Source: Lachnospiraceae bacterium NK3A20 (GTDB taxonomy: Bacteria; Bacillota; Clostridia; Lachnospirales; Lachnospiraceae). From it: a stretch of 64,000 nucleotides of DNA. The notes under the pieces are model-generated. The model saw nothing but the letters and a program-made list of their open reading frames with translations. It was not told where the DNA came from and searched no databases. The position numbers were made by a program, and so were the translations under genes. Position 1 is the first letter of the stretch; the number at the start of each line of letters is the position of its first letter. The stretch lies in the NCBI GenBank assembly GCA_900107575.1, contig FNQX01000015.1, forward strand, positions 1 to 64,000, read 5' to 3'. Below, one piece after another: positions 51,286 to 60,042 of the stretch.

Positions 51286-51835
51286 ACCATTGCCAGGCCG
51301 CCCGCGATGGAGGGTTTCTCCTCTCAGGCCGCCCGCGGCGGGAAGTTCCTCAGCCTCGTTGCTCTCGGTATGGAAACCGGTCATAACTTCTGCCGCAGGC
51401 CGCGGTGGGTGACGGGATCGGAGATCCGGAAGCCGCTTTGCAGGCTCCGTAATGCGAATCGCGGCTATCACTCCGCAGGAGTTATGACCGCCATTCGCAT
51501 AGCCGCAACGCGGTTTCCGGACTCCGGCCCGGCAGGACCCGAAGGCCTGCGGCATCAGTAATAGCCGGTTTCCACACCACGGGCCGCAAAGAGGCATCGG
51601 AATCTTCCCACTGCGGGCGGCCTGAAAAGAAGCGAAGCTCTACCGCGGGCGGCCTGGCAAGAAGTGCAGTTCCATCGTGAGCGGCCTGAGAGGAAGGAGT
51701 TCCTATCCTGCGGACGGGAGAGGGTCAGCCCTCGACAGGCCTGACCGGGAGCGGCACTGAGAGAATACTCAGGTGCAGCGGCTCATGAGCAGGCTGATGA
51801 CCAATAGGGCACAGCCTGCGTGCAGAGAGGTTTGT
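51286..51835. repeat. nested imperfect palindrome, about 365 bp, non-coding
   Basis: Six complementary arm pairs are nested around about 51476: 51293-51306 with 51644-51657, 51325-51338 with 51613-51624, 51371-51380 with 51565-51574, 51391-51401 with 51544-51554, 51426-51436 with 51510-51520, and 51452-51459 with 51493-51500. The outer arms carry the motif AGGCCGCCCGCG. Short frames inside are not convincing genes. It could be a structured RNA, a mobile repeat, or a folded transcription terminator. Confidence 0.75.
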
Positions 51836-52969
51836 ATGGTACAGGAGAGATCGCACAAGAGAATAGTGGGATTCGAGCTGCTGCGTCTTGTCGCCATGCT
51901 GATGGTGCTCATGCTGCACTTCATCTCGCAGACGGGGTCTCTCGCGATTCCGGGCACGGAGCTGACGCCTGTGAGGGTCCTCGGAGGCCTTGTGGAATCG
52001 TTCTGTATCGTTGCGGTCGACGTGTATGTGCTGATCAGCGGATATTTCCTCTCGAAGGCATCCTACCGGATCGAGCGGCCCGTGAAGCTCCTGCTCCAGA
52101 TCCTGTTCTATACGATTCTCATTCCTATCGTGCTCCATACGGCGGGCCTTGCCGTTTACGGCCAGGACGCCTGGACGGCGGCGGTCTATCTCCTGCCGGT
52201 TTCCATGAAACACTACTGGTTCGTCACGGCGTATGTTCTCATGTACCTGTTCTCGCCGCTGCTGAACCTCGCGCTGCAGAAGATCACAAGGCAGCAGCTG
52301 AAGATCACGATTCTCACACTGTTATTCTTCACCTGTTTCCTGAAGAGCGTTTCGCCGGTGCAGCTTCTCATCGACAATGCAGGTTATGATTTCTGCTGGT
52401 TCCTCATGCTGTACCTCATTGCGGCTTACCTTCGGGAGTACGGCTGGGCGCGCGTGAACACGGCGGCAAAGGCGGGGTGTCTCTACCTTGTGTGCAGTCT
52501 TCTCACCTTCGCATTGCACATTGGTCTGCATCTCATCCACGAGAGAACGGGCGGCCTCGCCTATTACGCGGCGGTTCCGTTCCACTACAATTCGCTTCTC
52601 TGCCTCCTGGCGGCCATCGGGTTCTTCCAGCTGTTCCGCTATCTTCCTCTGGAAAAACACATGGGGAGAAAAGGAACTCGCCTCATACTACGCCTCTCGC
52701 CGCTCACTTTCGGTGTGTACCTGATTCACAGTCACGTTGATATCCAGAATCGATGGTGCGGGTGGCTGGCTGATATTTTCGGCGAGGTGCCGCAGAACGC
52801 GCCGCTGGGGTTTCTGTGGAGAGCAGTGGTCGGCGTCTTTCTCGCGTATATCATTTGTCTTGCCATCGACGCAGTTCGGAAGTTCCTTTTCGACAGACTG
52901 GCGAAGACGTTATCCCGGACGATCTTCGCGAAGTGGTGTAAGCTTGCTGACGAGGCATTTCATTCATGA
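51836..52969 (+). CDS. acyltransferase 3 family membrane protein
   Basis: This protein of about 377 residues has ten or so membrane helices and the acyltransferase-3 pattern: FELLRLVAMLMVLMLHF near the N-terminus, VDVYVLISGYFLS, and HYWFVTAYVLMYLFSPLLN. It probably adds acetyl or another acyl group to a surface glycan. I start at ATG 51836; the earlier frame start at 51773 is possible. Confidence 0.88.
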   Translation: MVQERSHKRIVGFELLRLVAMLMVLMLHFISQTGSLAIPGTELTPVRVLGGLVESFCIVAVDVYVLISGYFLSKASYRIERPVKLLLQILFYTILIPIVLHTAGLAVYGQDAWTAAVYLLPVSMKHYWFVTAYVLMYLFSPLLNLALQKITRQQLKITILTLLFFTCFLKSVSPVQLLIDNAGYDFCWFLMLYLIAAYLREYGWARVNTAAKAGCLYLVCSLLTFALHIGLHLIHERTGGLAYYAAVPFHYNSLLCLLAAIGFFQLFRYLPLEKHMGRKGTRLILRLSPLTFGVYLIHSHVDIQNRWCGWLADIFGEVPQNAPLGFLWRAVVGVFLAYIICLAIDAVRKFLFDRLAKTLSRTIFAKWCKLADEAFHS

Positions 52970-53100
52970 GACTGCATTGAGAGCAGCTCATTCGAAGACT
53001 TCAGTTATATATGTAATAGTGACTGTGCAGCACTGCAAAATGTATTCACAGACAGCAGTTTAAGGTAAGGTACCAACAGCGATGGCTGTGGGAGCCGCAA

Positions 53101-54915
53101 ATGATGGAGCATACAACGAAAGTTGCAACTGAATATTCGGAGGCAGGGGAGCGGAGAGCCGGAATCCTCCATGGGATGAAGCGCTGGCAGGCGCCTCTCG
53201 AGAAGTTTGTATTCCCCATCATTCTCCTTCTCTGGCCTCTTGCTGCGGCGAATCAGGGCGTGTCGGTGATGGACACGACGTATTCGCTCGCGAACTATAC
53301 CTATCCGGAAGGGATGGGTTCCATGTGGCTGTTCGCGACGTTCCTGGCCAATGTCGCTGGCAGGGCGCTGTCGCTCCTTCCCTTTGGCGGCACGATGCTC
53401 GGGATGAATCTTCTCACGGGTCTCATTGTCTCCGTGACGGCACTGGTATCGTATTACATCTTAAAGCGGATGATCGCGGGCTGGATGGTGTTCCTTGGCG
53501 AGTTCATCGCCATCGCGCTATGCTGGTGTCCGACGGTCATTCTGTATAACTACCTGACTTATCTGTTCCTGACGCTTGGCGTGCTGTTCCTCTTCCTCGC
53601 CGTTTCGGGCGTGCCGGAGCAGAAGAAGTGGTATGTTCTCGCCGGCATCAGCCTGGGTCTCAACACCGCGGTCAAAGTCTCCAATGCCGAATACTGCGCC
53701 CTGATCCTGGCACTGTGGTTCTGGTGCGCGGTGACGAAGAAGAGCTTCGGCGGGTATCTCAGGCGGACCTTTTTCTGCGTGCTGGGCTATCTCATCGGTT
53801 TCGCGGTTCCTGTCGCGGGCAGCATGATCGTGTACGGGCCGACTGCCTATTTTTCCATGATCCCGGAACTCCTTGGCACGACGGGGAGCGTTGCGTCCTA
53901 CACACCGGGCGGCATGCTGCTCTCCATCCTGTCGGCGTACGGGCATTCGCTTCGCTGGTTCCTCATCCTCATTCCGTGCACGCTGATGGGCGCCGTCTGG
54001 TTCCGCATCCCGCTCTGGCGCAAGCTTCCGTGGGTGAAGCGTCTCGTTTACCTTACAGGTATCGCGATCGTCGTGCGGTTCTACTATTCGCGGGGCATGT
54101 TCACGACGAATTATCAGGATTACTGGAGCATGTTCGAGTGGGGAATGCAGCTGCTGATCCTGGCCTTTATTTTCCTCCTATTCGGCCTTACGCAGCCATC
54201 CTTCCTGCAATCGGGCGGCGGTCCGGATGAGCAGTTTCTCTCGGCGGCGGTCCTTACAGAGCTCCTGATCCTGCCTCTCGGCTCGAACAACTACACGTTC
54301 CCGATTCTTAACTGTCTTTTCCTCATCGCGCCGTACGTCATCTGGATGTTCCGTCGCCTCTGGCAGGAGACGAGGCATCGGCGGGCGCATTTTGCCTGGC
54401 ACGCGATGGCGGTCATGATCCTTGTCATGGTGCTGGTGCAGGGGAGCCTCTTCCATGTCAGCTTCGCGTTCCGCGACGGCACGGACGGAGAGAAGAGGAG
54501 CGTACGGCTCTCTGTTGAAAACAACAGGCGCGCAGCGGGCATGTTCACGACGCCGGAGAACGCGGCAGCCCTCACGGAGCTGACGGCTCTGCTGCAGGAG
54601 AGAAGTATCACGGACAGCGGAAGGCGCGCAATCGTCTTCGGCAACGCGCCGGGCATTCACTATCTGTGCAGCCTGCCTCCTGCCATTGACAGCACGTGGC
54701 CGGATCTTGACAGCTACGGGACGGATCAGTTCCACGCGGCACTGGCTGCGATTGATGCAGAGAATGAAGACACAAGGCCGGTCATTCTGATCCATCACGA
54801 AGAGAAGGCGCAGTCGGCGTCGGCCGATGAGAAGCAGGAAATCCTCACAGCGTTTATGACAGAGCACCACTATCGGAGCACAGGAAGCGCCGGCGAGTAC
54901 GAGCTGTATGAGTGA
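53101..54915 (+). CDS. polytopic membrane protein, GT-C-like
   Basis: This 604-residue protein has about twelve membrane helices up to residue 455 and a soluble C-terminal domain. An acidic MDTTYSLANYTYPEG segment follows the first helix, where GT-C glycosyltransferases carry catalytic residues. Family not certain. Position between acyltransferase and WecE-like genes supports a role in glycan assembly. Confidence 0.72.
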   Translation: MMEHTTKVATEYSEAGERRAGILHGMKRWQAPLEKFVFPIILLLWPLAAANQGVSVMDTTYSLANYTYPEGMGSMWLFATFLANVAGRALSLLPFGGTMLGMNLLTGLIVSVTALVSYYILKRMIAGWMVFLGEFIAIALCWCPTVILYNYLTYLFLTLGVLFLFLAVSGVPEQKKWYVLAGISLGLNTAVKVSNAEYCALILALWFWCAVTKKSFGGYLRRTFFCVLGYLIGFAVPVAGSMIVYGPTAYFSMIPELLGTTGSVASYTPGGMLLSILSAYGHSLRWFLILIPCTLMGAVWFRIPLWRKLPWVKRLVYLTGIAIVVRFYYSRGMFTTNYQDYWSMFEWGMQLLILAFIFLLFGLTQPSFLQSGGGPDEQFLSAAVLTELLILPLGSNNYTFPILNCLFLIAPYVIWMFRRLWQETRHRRAHFAWHAMAVMILVMVLVQGSLFHVSFAFRDGTDGEKRSVRLSVENNRRAAGMFTTPENAAALTELTALLQERSITDSGRRAIVFGNAPGIHYLCSLPPAIDSTWPDLDSYGTDQFHAALAAIDAENEDTRPVILIHHEEKAQSASADEKQEILTAFMTEHHYRSTGSAGEYELYE

Positions 54916-54980
54916 CGCGAACCGGGTGATGCTCGCGGCTGCTGCGGCGATACGATTCTGATCACAGAAAGGCAATTCAA

Positions 54981-56129
54981 ATGTTTGGATATAAGATTCC
55001 GTTCAATATTCCTCCCTATGTCGGGGGTGAGATGGACAATCTGGAGAAAGCGTGCAGGGTCAACCGCAAGATCTGCGGTGACGGCGAGTTCACGAAATAC
55101 TGCAAGAGCTGGCTGGAGAAGCGGACGGGAAGCCCTGAGGTGCTGCTCACGACTTCCGGCACGGACGCGCTGGAAATGGCGGCGCACCTCTGCCACGTGG
55201 AGCCGGGGGATGAGGTGATCATGCCCTCCTATACGTTCTGTTCTACCGCGGACGCCTTTGTACTGCGGCGGGCGGTACCGGTTTTCGTAGACATTCGGCC
55301 CGACACGATGAACATCGACGAGACGAAGATTGAGGACGCGATCACGGACCGAACGAGGGCGATCTGCGCCGTCCATTACGCGGGCGTCTCCTGCGAGATG
55401 GACACGATCATGGACATCGCGAAACGTCACCACCTGCTGGTCGTCGAGGACGCGGCGCAGGGTGTTATGGCGTCTTATCACGGCAGGGCCCTCGGCACGA
55501 TCGGCGATTTCGGCTGCTACAGTTTCCACGAGACGAAGAACTACTCCATGGGGGAGGGCGGCGCTATCCTCATCAGCGATAAGAATGCTGCGGAGGAAGC
55601 GGAAATTCTCCGCGAGAAGGGCACGAACCGCAGTCAGTTCTTCCGCGGGCAGATTGATAAATACACCTGGGTGAACTATGGCTCCTCCTACCTGCCCAGT
55701 GAGCTCAACGCGGCTTACCTTGCGGCGCAGCTGGATGTGGCGGACAAGATCAACGACACGAGACTCGCGCGCTGGAACCAGTACTACGAGGAACTGCAGC
55801 CTCTTGCGGAGGCGGGCAGGATTGAACTTCCCACCGTACCGGATGGCTGCCGGCACAACGCGCACATGTTCTATATCAAGACAAAAGATATTGATGAGAG
55901 ACAACAGCTGATCGGTTGGCTCAAAGAGAACGGGATCGCTGCTGTTTTCCATTACATTCCACTGCATACGGCGCCTGCAGGACTTAAATATTGTCGCTTC
56001 CACGGCGAGGATGTCTACACGACGAAGGAGAGCGAGCGGCTTCTGCGCCTTCCGATGTACTACGATCTTACGAGTGAGAATGTCTCTGAGGTCTGCGACA
56101 GGATCCGGGAATTCTATCGCGCAAGGTGA
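54981..56129 (+). CDS. wecE: WecE-like sugar nucleotide aminotransferase
   Basis: This 382-residue PLP enzyme of the DegT/DnrJ/EryC1 family converts a 4-keto-6-deoxy sugar nucleotide to the 4-amino sugar. The start MFGYKIPFNIPPYVGGEMDN is typical of WecE (RffA). The PLP lysine is Lys186 in SFHETKN and the cofactor Asp is in VEDAAQG. Together with the GNAT gene downstream it could make a 4-acetamido-4,6-dideoxy sugar such as Fuc4NAc; the exact substrate is inferred. Confidence 0.92.
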   Translation: MFGYKIPFNIPPYVGGEMDNLEKACRVNRKICGDGEFTKYCKSWLEKRTGSPEVLLTTSGTDALEMAAHLCHVEPGDEVIMPSYTFCSTADAFVLRRAVPVFVDIRPDTMNIDETKIEDAITDRTRAICAVHYAGVSCEMDTIMDIAKRHHLLVVEDAAQGVMASYHGRALGTIGDFGCYSFHETKNYSMGEGGAILISDKNAAEEAEILREKGTNRSQFFRGQIDKYTWVNYGSSYLPSELNAAYLAAQLDVADKINDTRLARWNQYYEELQPLAEAGRIELPTVPDGCRHNAHMFYIKTKDIDERQQLIGWLKENGIAAVFHYIPLHTAPAGLKYCRFHGEDVYTTKESERLLRLPMYYDLTSENVSEVCDRIREFYRAR

Positions 56130-56135
56130 CCTCCG

Positions 56136-58352
56136 ATGAAGGGCAGAAATCATTCACAGCTTCATACTTACGTAGTGCCCGGCCTGTGCGTGGCTGCGCT
56201 GTTCCTGTTGCTGGCGGCGCGGTTTGACTTCTACTATGACTTGAACGACGACTTCCTCATGGACAGGATTCTCTCCGGCGCCTATACGGGGGAGCCGGAG
56301 GCACGCAACATCCAGAGTCTGTTCCCGCTGACGGCGTTGCTCGCGGCCCTGTTCCGCGTGGCGCGCCGCATCGACTGGTACGCGCTGCTCCTGCTTGCCC
56401 TGCAGATGCTGGCGCTGTTCCTGCCGCTGCACAGGGAGATGGTGCTCTCGGACAATTCCTTCGGGCGAATCGAAAATAACAGGCCGCGCTTTTCGCGCAA
56501 ATGGCGCGTTGGCGCAAAAATCCTGGGTCTCATCCTCGGCATCACGCTGTTCCTGGGGGAGCTGTACTACCATCTCATCTTCGTGCAGTACTCCGTGACG
56601 GTTGGAGTGCTGGCAGGCTGCGCGATATTCCTCATCATGACGGAACCCGGCGAGGGGCTGTTCGATGCAGAGGGGAGAATTCGCGCGGCGAAGGTGCTGC
56701 GGCAGAATGCACCTGTGCTGATCCTTATCGTGATCGCCTTCCTTCTCCGTTCGGAGATGCTGCTGTTCTGCGGACCGTTCATCGCGCTGGCGGCAGTGTA
56801 CCGGGGAGTCGAGCTTGCGAGGGCGGCAGAAGCTGGCGACGGCATGAGCAGTACGGCCATTCAGAACACCGCTTCGGTGGCAACCGCAGACTATGCCAAT
56901 CAGAAGGACTCACTCTCTTCGACGCCAGACAGAAGCTCTGGTACAGCTGGCAGAGGTCAAACGGAGAGAGTAGGGCGTACTCATACCAAGAGTGGCAGAG
57001 CGCTGCGAAATGCAGTGGTCTATGTGCTGACAATCGGCCTGGCCGCAGGTGTCTGCGTCGGCGTATGCAAGGCGGGCGACATCGCAGGCTATAAGTCGAA
57101 AGACTGGCAGGAATTCGAGGCCTTCTTCGACGCCAGGACGCAGCTGTACGATTTCCAAAGGGACTGGCTAAAGACCTACGAAGAGGACAGGGAGTTCTAT
57201 GACTCCATTTCCATGGATGCCGCGGAGGTTGAACTTCTCTGGAATTACAACTTCGGTATCGATGACGACATCAATGCCGGAGTGCTGACCCAGGTCGCGG
57301 CACGCGCGAAGGAACACGCAGCAATCGAAGCGCCGACGGGAGAGAGACTCCGGGCGGCACTCTCGGACTACAGGTACCGTCTGTCGGCCTCCTCTGAAAT
57401 GCCTTACAACCTGATCGCAGCCGTGCTGTACGGACTCGTGGTCATTGGTGCTTTCTCCGGCCTGTTCGAGACCATGCTGCGACAGAGTGTTGCCTTAGCA
57501 ACGAGCAGGACCGCGAGTACAGCAGAAAGCGCTTGGACGGCGGTCAGGGCAGAGAATACAGAAGAGAGCTCGAGGCCAGCAGACAAGCCCAGAAGTGCAG
57601 GAGAGAGCGACGGAGTCGCATACAGTGCCGGGAGCGTAGAAGCGAGCGCCGGAGCACAGCGCGAAGCGGCAGCAGGTATCCGGGATTTTATCCTGACACT
57701 TGCCGGGGCACTGGTGCTGTTCCTTACACGCAGCGCTCTGTACGGGTATCTTCTGTATCACCATCGCCCGGTCGTACGACTGACGCATAGTCTCTATTAC
57801 TGTGAGGCTCTGATCCTTGTCTGTCTCCTGTTCCGCGGCGTGGCGCATTCCCGCCGCACGGCGGCGCTGGGGGCGGCGAAGGCCATCATCCTTCTGGCAG
57901 TCCTTCTTATTTGCACTCTTTTGCAGGGGAGAACGGTGCAGCAGGAGTACGCGCACCGGGAAGAGGTGAACAAAAGCTGGCAGGAATTCCTCACCTATAC
58001 GGCGGCGCACCCGGACGACTACTACTTCGCGGACGTGTACTCGACGGTGGATTTTTCCGAGAAAATGTTCGATAATAGCAAGGTTACGGCCACGAACTGG
58101 GACTTCGCCGGCGGCTGGGCGTGCAAGAGTCCGCTCTGGGAGAAGAAACTAAAATCGCACGGCCTGACCTCCATGGAAGAAGCACTGACAGAGTCACAGA
58201 ATGTCTTCTGCGTGCAGGCAACTGACCGGGATATGGACTGGCTCAATGACTATTACGCGTTCCGCGGACAGGATGTCACGGTCGAGGCAGCGGATACCAT
58301 CGGCAGCGACTGGACAGTGTACCGAGTCGCAGCACAGCCGATAATAGATTGA
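56136..58352 (+). CDS. polytopic membrane protein, 738 aa
   Basis: About eleven membrane helices are visible, starting with YVVPGLCVAALFLLLAARF followed by an acidic loop (DFYYDLNDDFLMDRIL). Two low-complexity, Ser/Thr/Ala/Glu-rich loops (about 230-285 and 455-510) interrupt the hydrophobic pattern. The soluble C-terminus follows the last helix. It may be a glycosyltransferase or part of the assembly machinery. The family is not recognised. Confidence 0.68.
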   Translation: MKGRNHSQLHTYVVPGLCVAALFLLLAARFDFYYDLNDDFLMDRILSGAYTGEPEARNIQSLFPLTALLAALFRVARRIDWYALLLLALQMLALFLPLHREMVLSDNSFGRIENNRPRFSRKWRVGAKILGLILGITLFLGELYYHLIFVQYSVTVGVLAGCAIFLIMTEPGEGLFDAEGRIRAAKVLRQNAPVLILIVIAFLLRSEMLLFCGPFIALAAVYRGVELARAAEAGDGMSSTAIQNTASVATADYANQKDSLSSTPDRSSGTAGRGQTERVGRTHTKSGRALRNAVVYVLTIGLAAGVCVGVCKAGDIAGYKSKDWQEFEAFFDARTQLYDFQRDWLKTYEEDREFYDSISMDAAEVELLWNYNFGIDDDINAGVLTQVAARAKEHAAIEAPTGERLRAALSDYRYRLSASSEMPYNLIAAVLYGLVVIGAFSGLFETMLRQSVALATSRTASTAESAWTAVRAENTEESSRPADKPRSAGESDGVAYSAGSVEASAGAQREAAAGIRDFILTLAGALVLFLTRSALYGYLLYHHRPVVRLTHSLYYCEALILVCLLFRGVAHSRRTAALGAAKAIILLAVLLICTLLQGRTVQQEYAHREEVNKSWQEFLTYTAAHPDDYYFADVYSTVDFSEKMFDNSKVTATNWDFAGGWACKSPLWEKKLKSHGLTSMEEALTESQNVFCVQATDRDMDWLNDYYAFRGQDVTVEAADTIGSDWTVYRVAAQPIID

Positions 58353-58411
58353 AAACGAGCTTCGGGCAGAAGACGCCGTCTGTTCAGTAGCGAAGGGTTT
58401 AGCGGCTAAAA

Positions 58412-59041
58412 ATGACAACAGATGACAGCAGAGACAATTCAATCGCGGGGCAGCAGGATCCGGCAAAGATCGCCGGAAGTATGAACGGAAGTTCCGAGGA
58501 GTCCCCGAAGATCCTCACGGAAGATGAGAGAATCGCCCTCCGGGCGCTCAGGCTCTCCGACTCGGCGCTGATCGTGCGCTGGCGCAACAACGACCGCGTG
58601 CGGCAGAACTACATCTATCAGGAAAAGTTCACGCTCGAGGGACAGGAGCGCTATTTCCATACGAAGGTGGAGACAAAAGAGGTGTTCCAGTTCATCATCC
58701 TGGAGAAGCCATCCCTGCGCCCTGTGGGGAGCTGCGTGCTGTCCGATTACGATCCGGCGGCAGGGCAGGCGGAGTGCGGCGTCTTCATTGGAGAGGATGA
58801 CGCAACGGGCAGAAGGTATGCCGAGAGTGCGCTGCGGCTCATGAATGACTACGGCTTCGACCGGCTGGGACTGTCCCGGATCATCGCGCGTGTGTTCACG
58901 GATAACATCGGCTCCATCACGGCGAGCCGCCGCGTGGGGCTTCGGACCATAGACACGCTGCCGAACGTGAAGCGCACGGACGGGAGCGTCAAGGATATGA
59001 TCCTGATCGAGATCACGAAGGATGAGAGAGATCATGGCTAA
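58412..59041 (+). CDS. GNAT N-acetyltransferase
   Basis: This 209-residue protein carries a RimJ-like GNAT domain from about residue 45: ALRALRLSDSALIVRWRNN, then CGVFIGEDDATGRRYAESALRL for acetyl-CoA binding. The first 45 residues are polar and variable. Beside WecE it is a likely acetylator of the 4-amino sugar. It overlaps the GT2 gene by 8 bp. Confidence 0.85.
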   Translation: MTTDDSRDNSIAGQQDPAKIAGSMNGSSEESPKILTEDERIALRALRLSDSALIVRWRNNDRVRQNYIYQEKFTLEGQERYFHTKVETKEVFQFIILEKPSLRPVGSCVLSDYDPAAGQAECGVFIGEDDATGRRYAESALRLMNDYGFDRLGLSRIIARVFTDNIGSITASRRVGLRTIDTLPNVKRTDGSVKDMILIEITKDERDHG

Positions 59042-60023
59042 CGAGACACAACAACTGGTCAGCTTCTGCATCCCCTGCTACCACTCGGAGAATACACTTC
59101 CCGGCGTGGTGGATGAGATTGACGCTGCTATGGCGGCGCTGGGGCGTTACCGCTGGGAGATCATCATGGTCAATGACGGCTCCGGCAGCGCCACCTGGGA
59201 AACAATACAGCGGCTGTGCGCGGCAAAGGCCAATCGCCACGGCTGCACTTTCGCGCGGAACTTCGGCCAGCACGCGGCTCTCATGGCGGCGATCCGGATG
59301 GCGAAGGGGGATTTTCTTGTGTGTCTCGACGACGATGGTCAGACGCCCGCGTCCGAGGCGGGGAAGCTTCTCGATGCGCTGGAGCACGGCCGGAATGTGA
59401 GCGGCGGGAGCGGCGCGGACGTCGTCTACGCGGACTATGGACAGGCGAAACAGCACTCCCTGTTCCGTAATCTCGGCTCGAAGGTCAATGAGAGAATGTG
59501 CCAGATCCTTCTCGACAAACCGAAGGATCTGTATGTTTCCAGTTATTTCGCAATGCGTCGCTTCGTCGCGGACGAGGTTATCCGTTACGAGAATTCCTAC
59601 CCCTACGTGCTGGGGCTCGTGCTGCGCGCGACGAAGAATATCGTGAATGTTCCGGTGCAGCACAGGAAGCGCGAGGTCGGAGAGAGCGGCTACACGTTCG
59701 GCAAGCTTCTCGCCCTGTGGATGAACGGCTTCACCGCCTTCTCCATCAAGCCGCTGCGCATCGCAACGGCACTCGGCGCGATCTTCGCTGCGCTCGGCTT
59801 TATCTATGGCATCTACACGATTATCAAGAAGATCGTGGTGCCGGAAGTCCCGATGGGATTCTCAGCCATGATGACGGCTGTTATTTTCTTCGGCGGAATG
59901 CTGATGCTGATGGTGGGACTTGCGGGCGAATACATCGGCAGAACCTACATTTCAGTCAATAACGCGCCGCAGTATGTGATCCGTGAGACGACGGACCGCC
60001 CTGCGGACGCATCCAGGGAGTAA
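59034..60023 (+). CDS. GT2 family glycosyltransferase, polyprenyl-phosphate type
   Basis: This protein of about 329 residues has a GT-A domain (LVSFCIPCYHSENTLPGVVDEI; VCLDDDGQTP with the DDD metal site) and two C-terminal membrane helices, as in DPM1/GtrB-like enzymes that load a sugar on undecaprenyl phosphate. Start 59034 fits the upstream AAGGA better than 59022. Confidence 0.9.
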   Translation: MANETQQLVSFCIPCYHSENTLPGVVDEIDAAMAALGRYRWEIIMVNDGSGSATWETIQRLCAAKANRHGCTFARNFGQHAALMAAIRMAKGDFLVCLDDDGQTPASEAGKLLDALEHGRNVSGGSGADVVYADYGQAKQHSLFRNLGSKVNERMCQILLDKPKDLYVSSYFAMRRFVADEVIRYENSYPYVLGLVLRATKNIVNVPVQHRKREVGESGYTFGKLLALWMNGFTAFSIKPLRIATALGAIFAALGFIYGIYTIIKKIVVPEVPMGFSAMMTAVIFFGGMLMLMVGLAGEYIGRTYISVNNAPQYVIRETTDRPADASRE

Positions 60024-60042
60024 GGGAGCAATTCACGCTGGT

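Noticed and set aside
51307-51561. 84-aa plus-strand frame inside the large palindrome
   Set aside because: Its content follows from the repeat structure. I suspect the same peptide is often predicted from a dispersed repeat, so I treat the region as a repeat instead of a gene.
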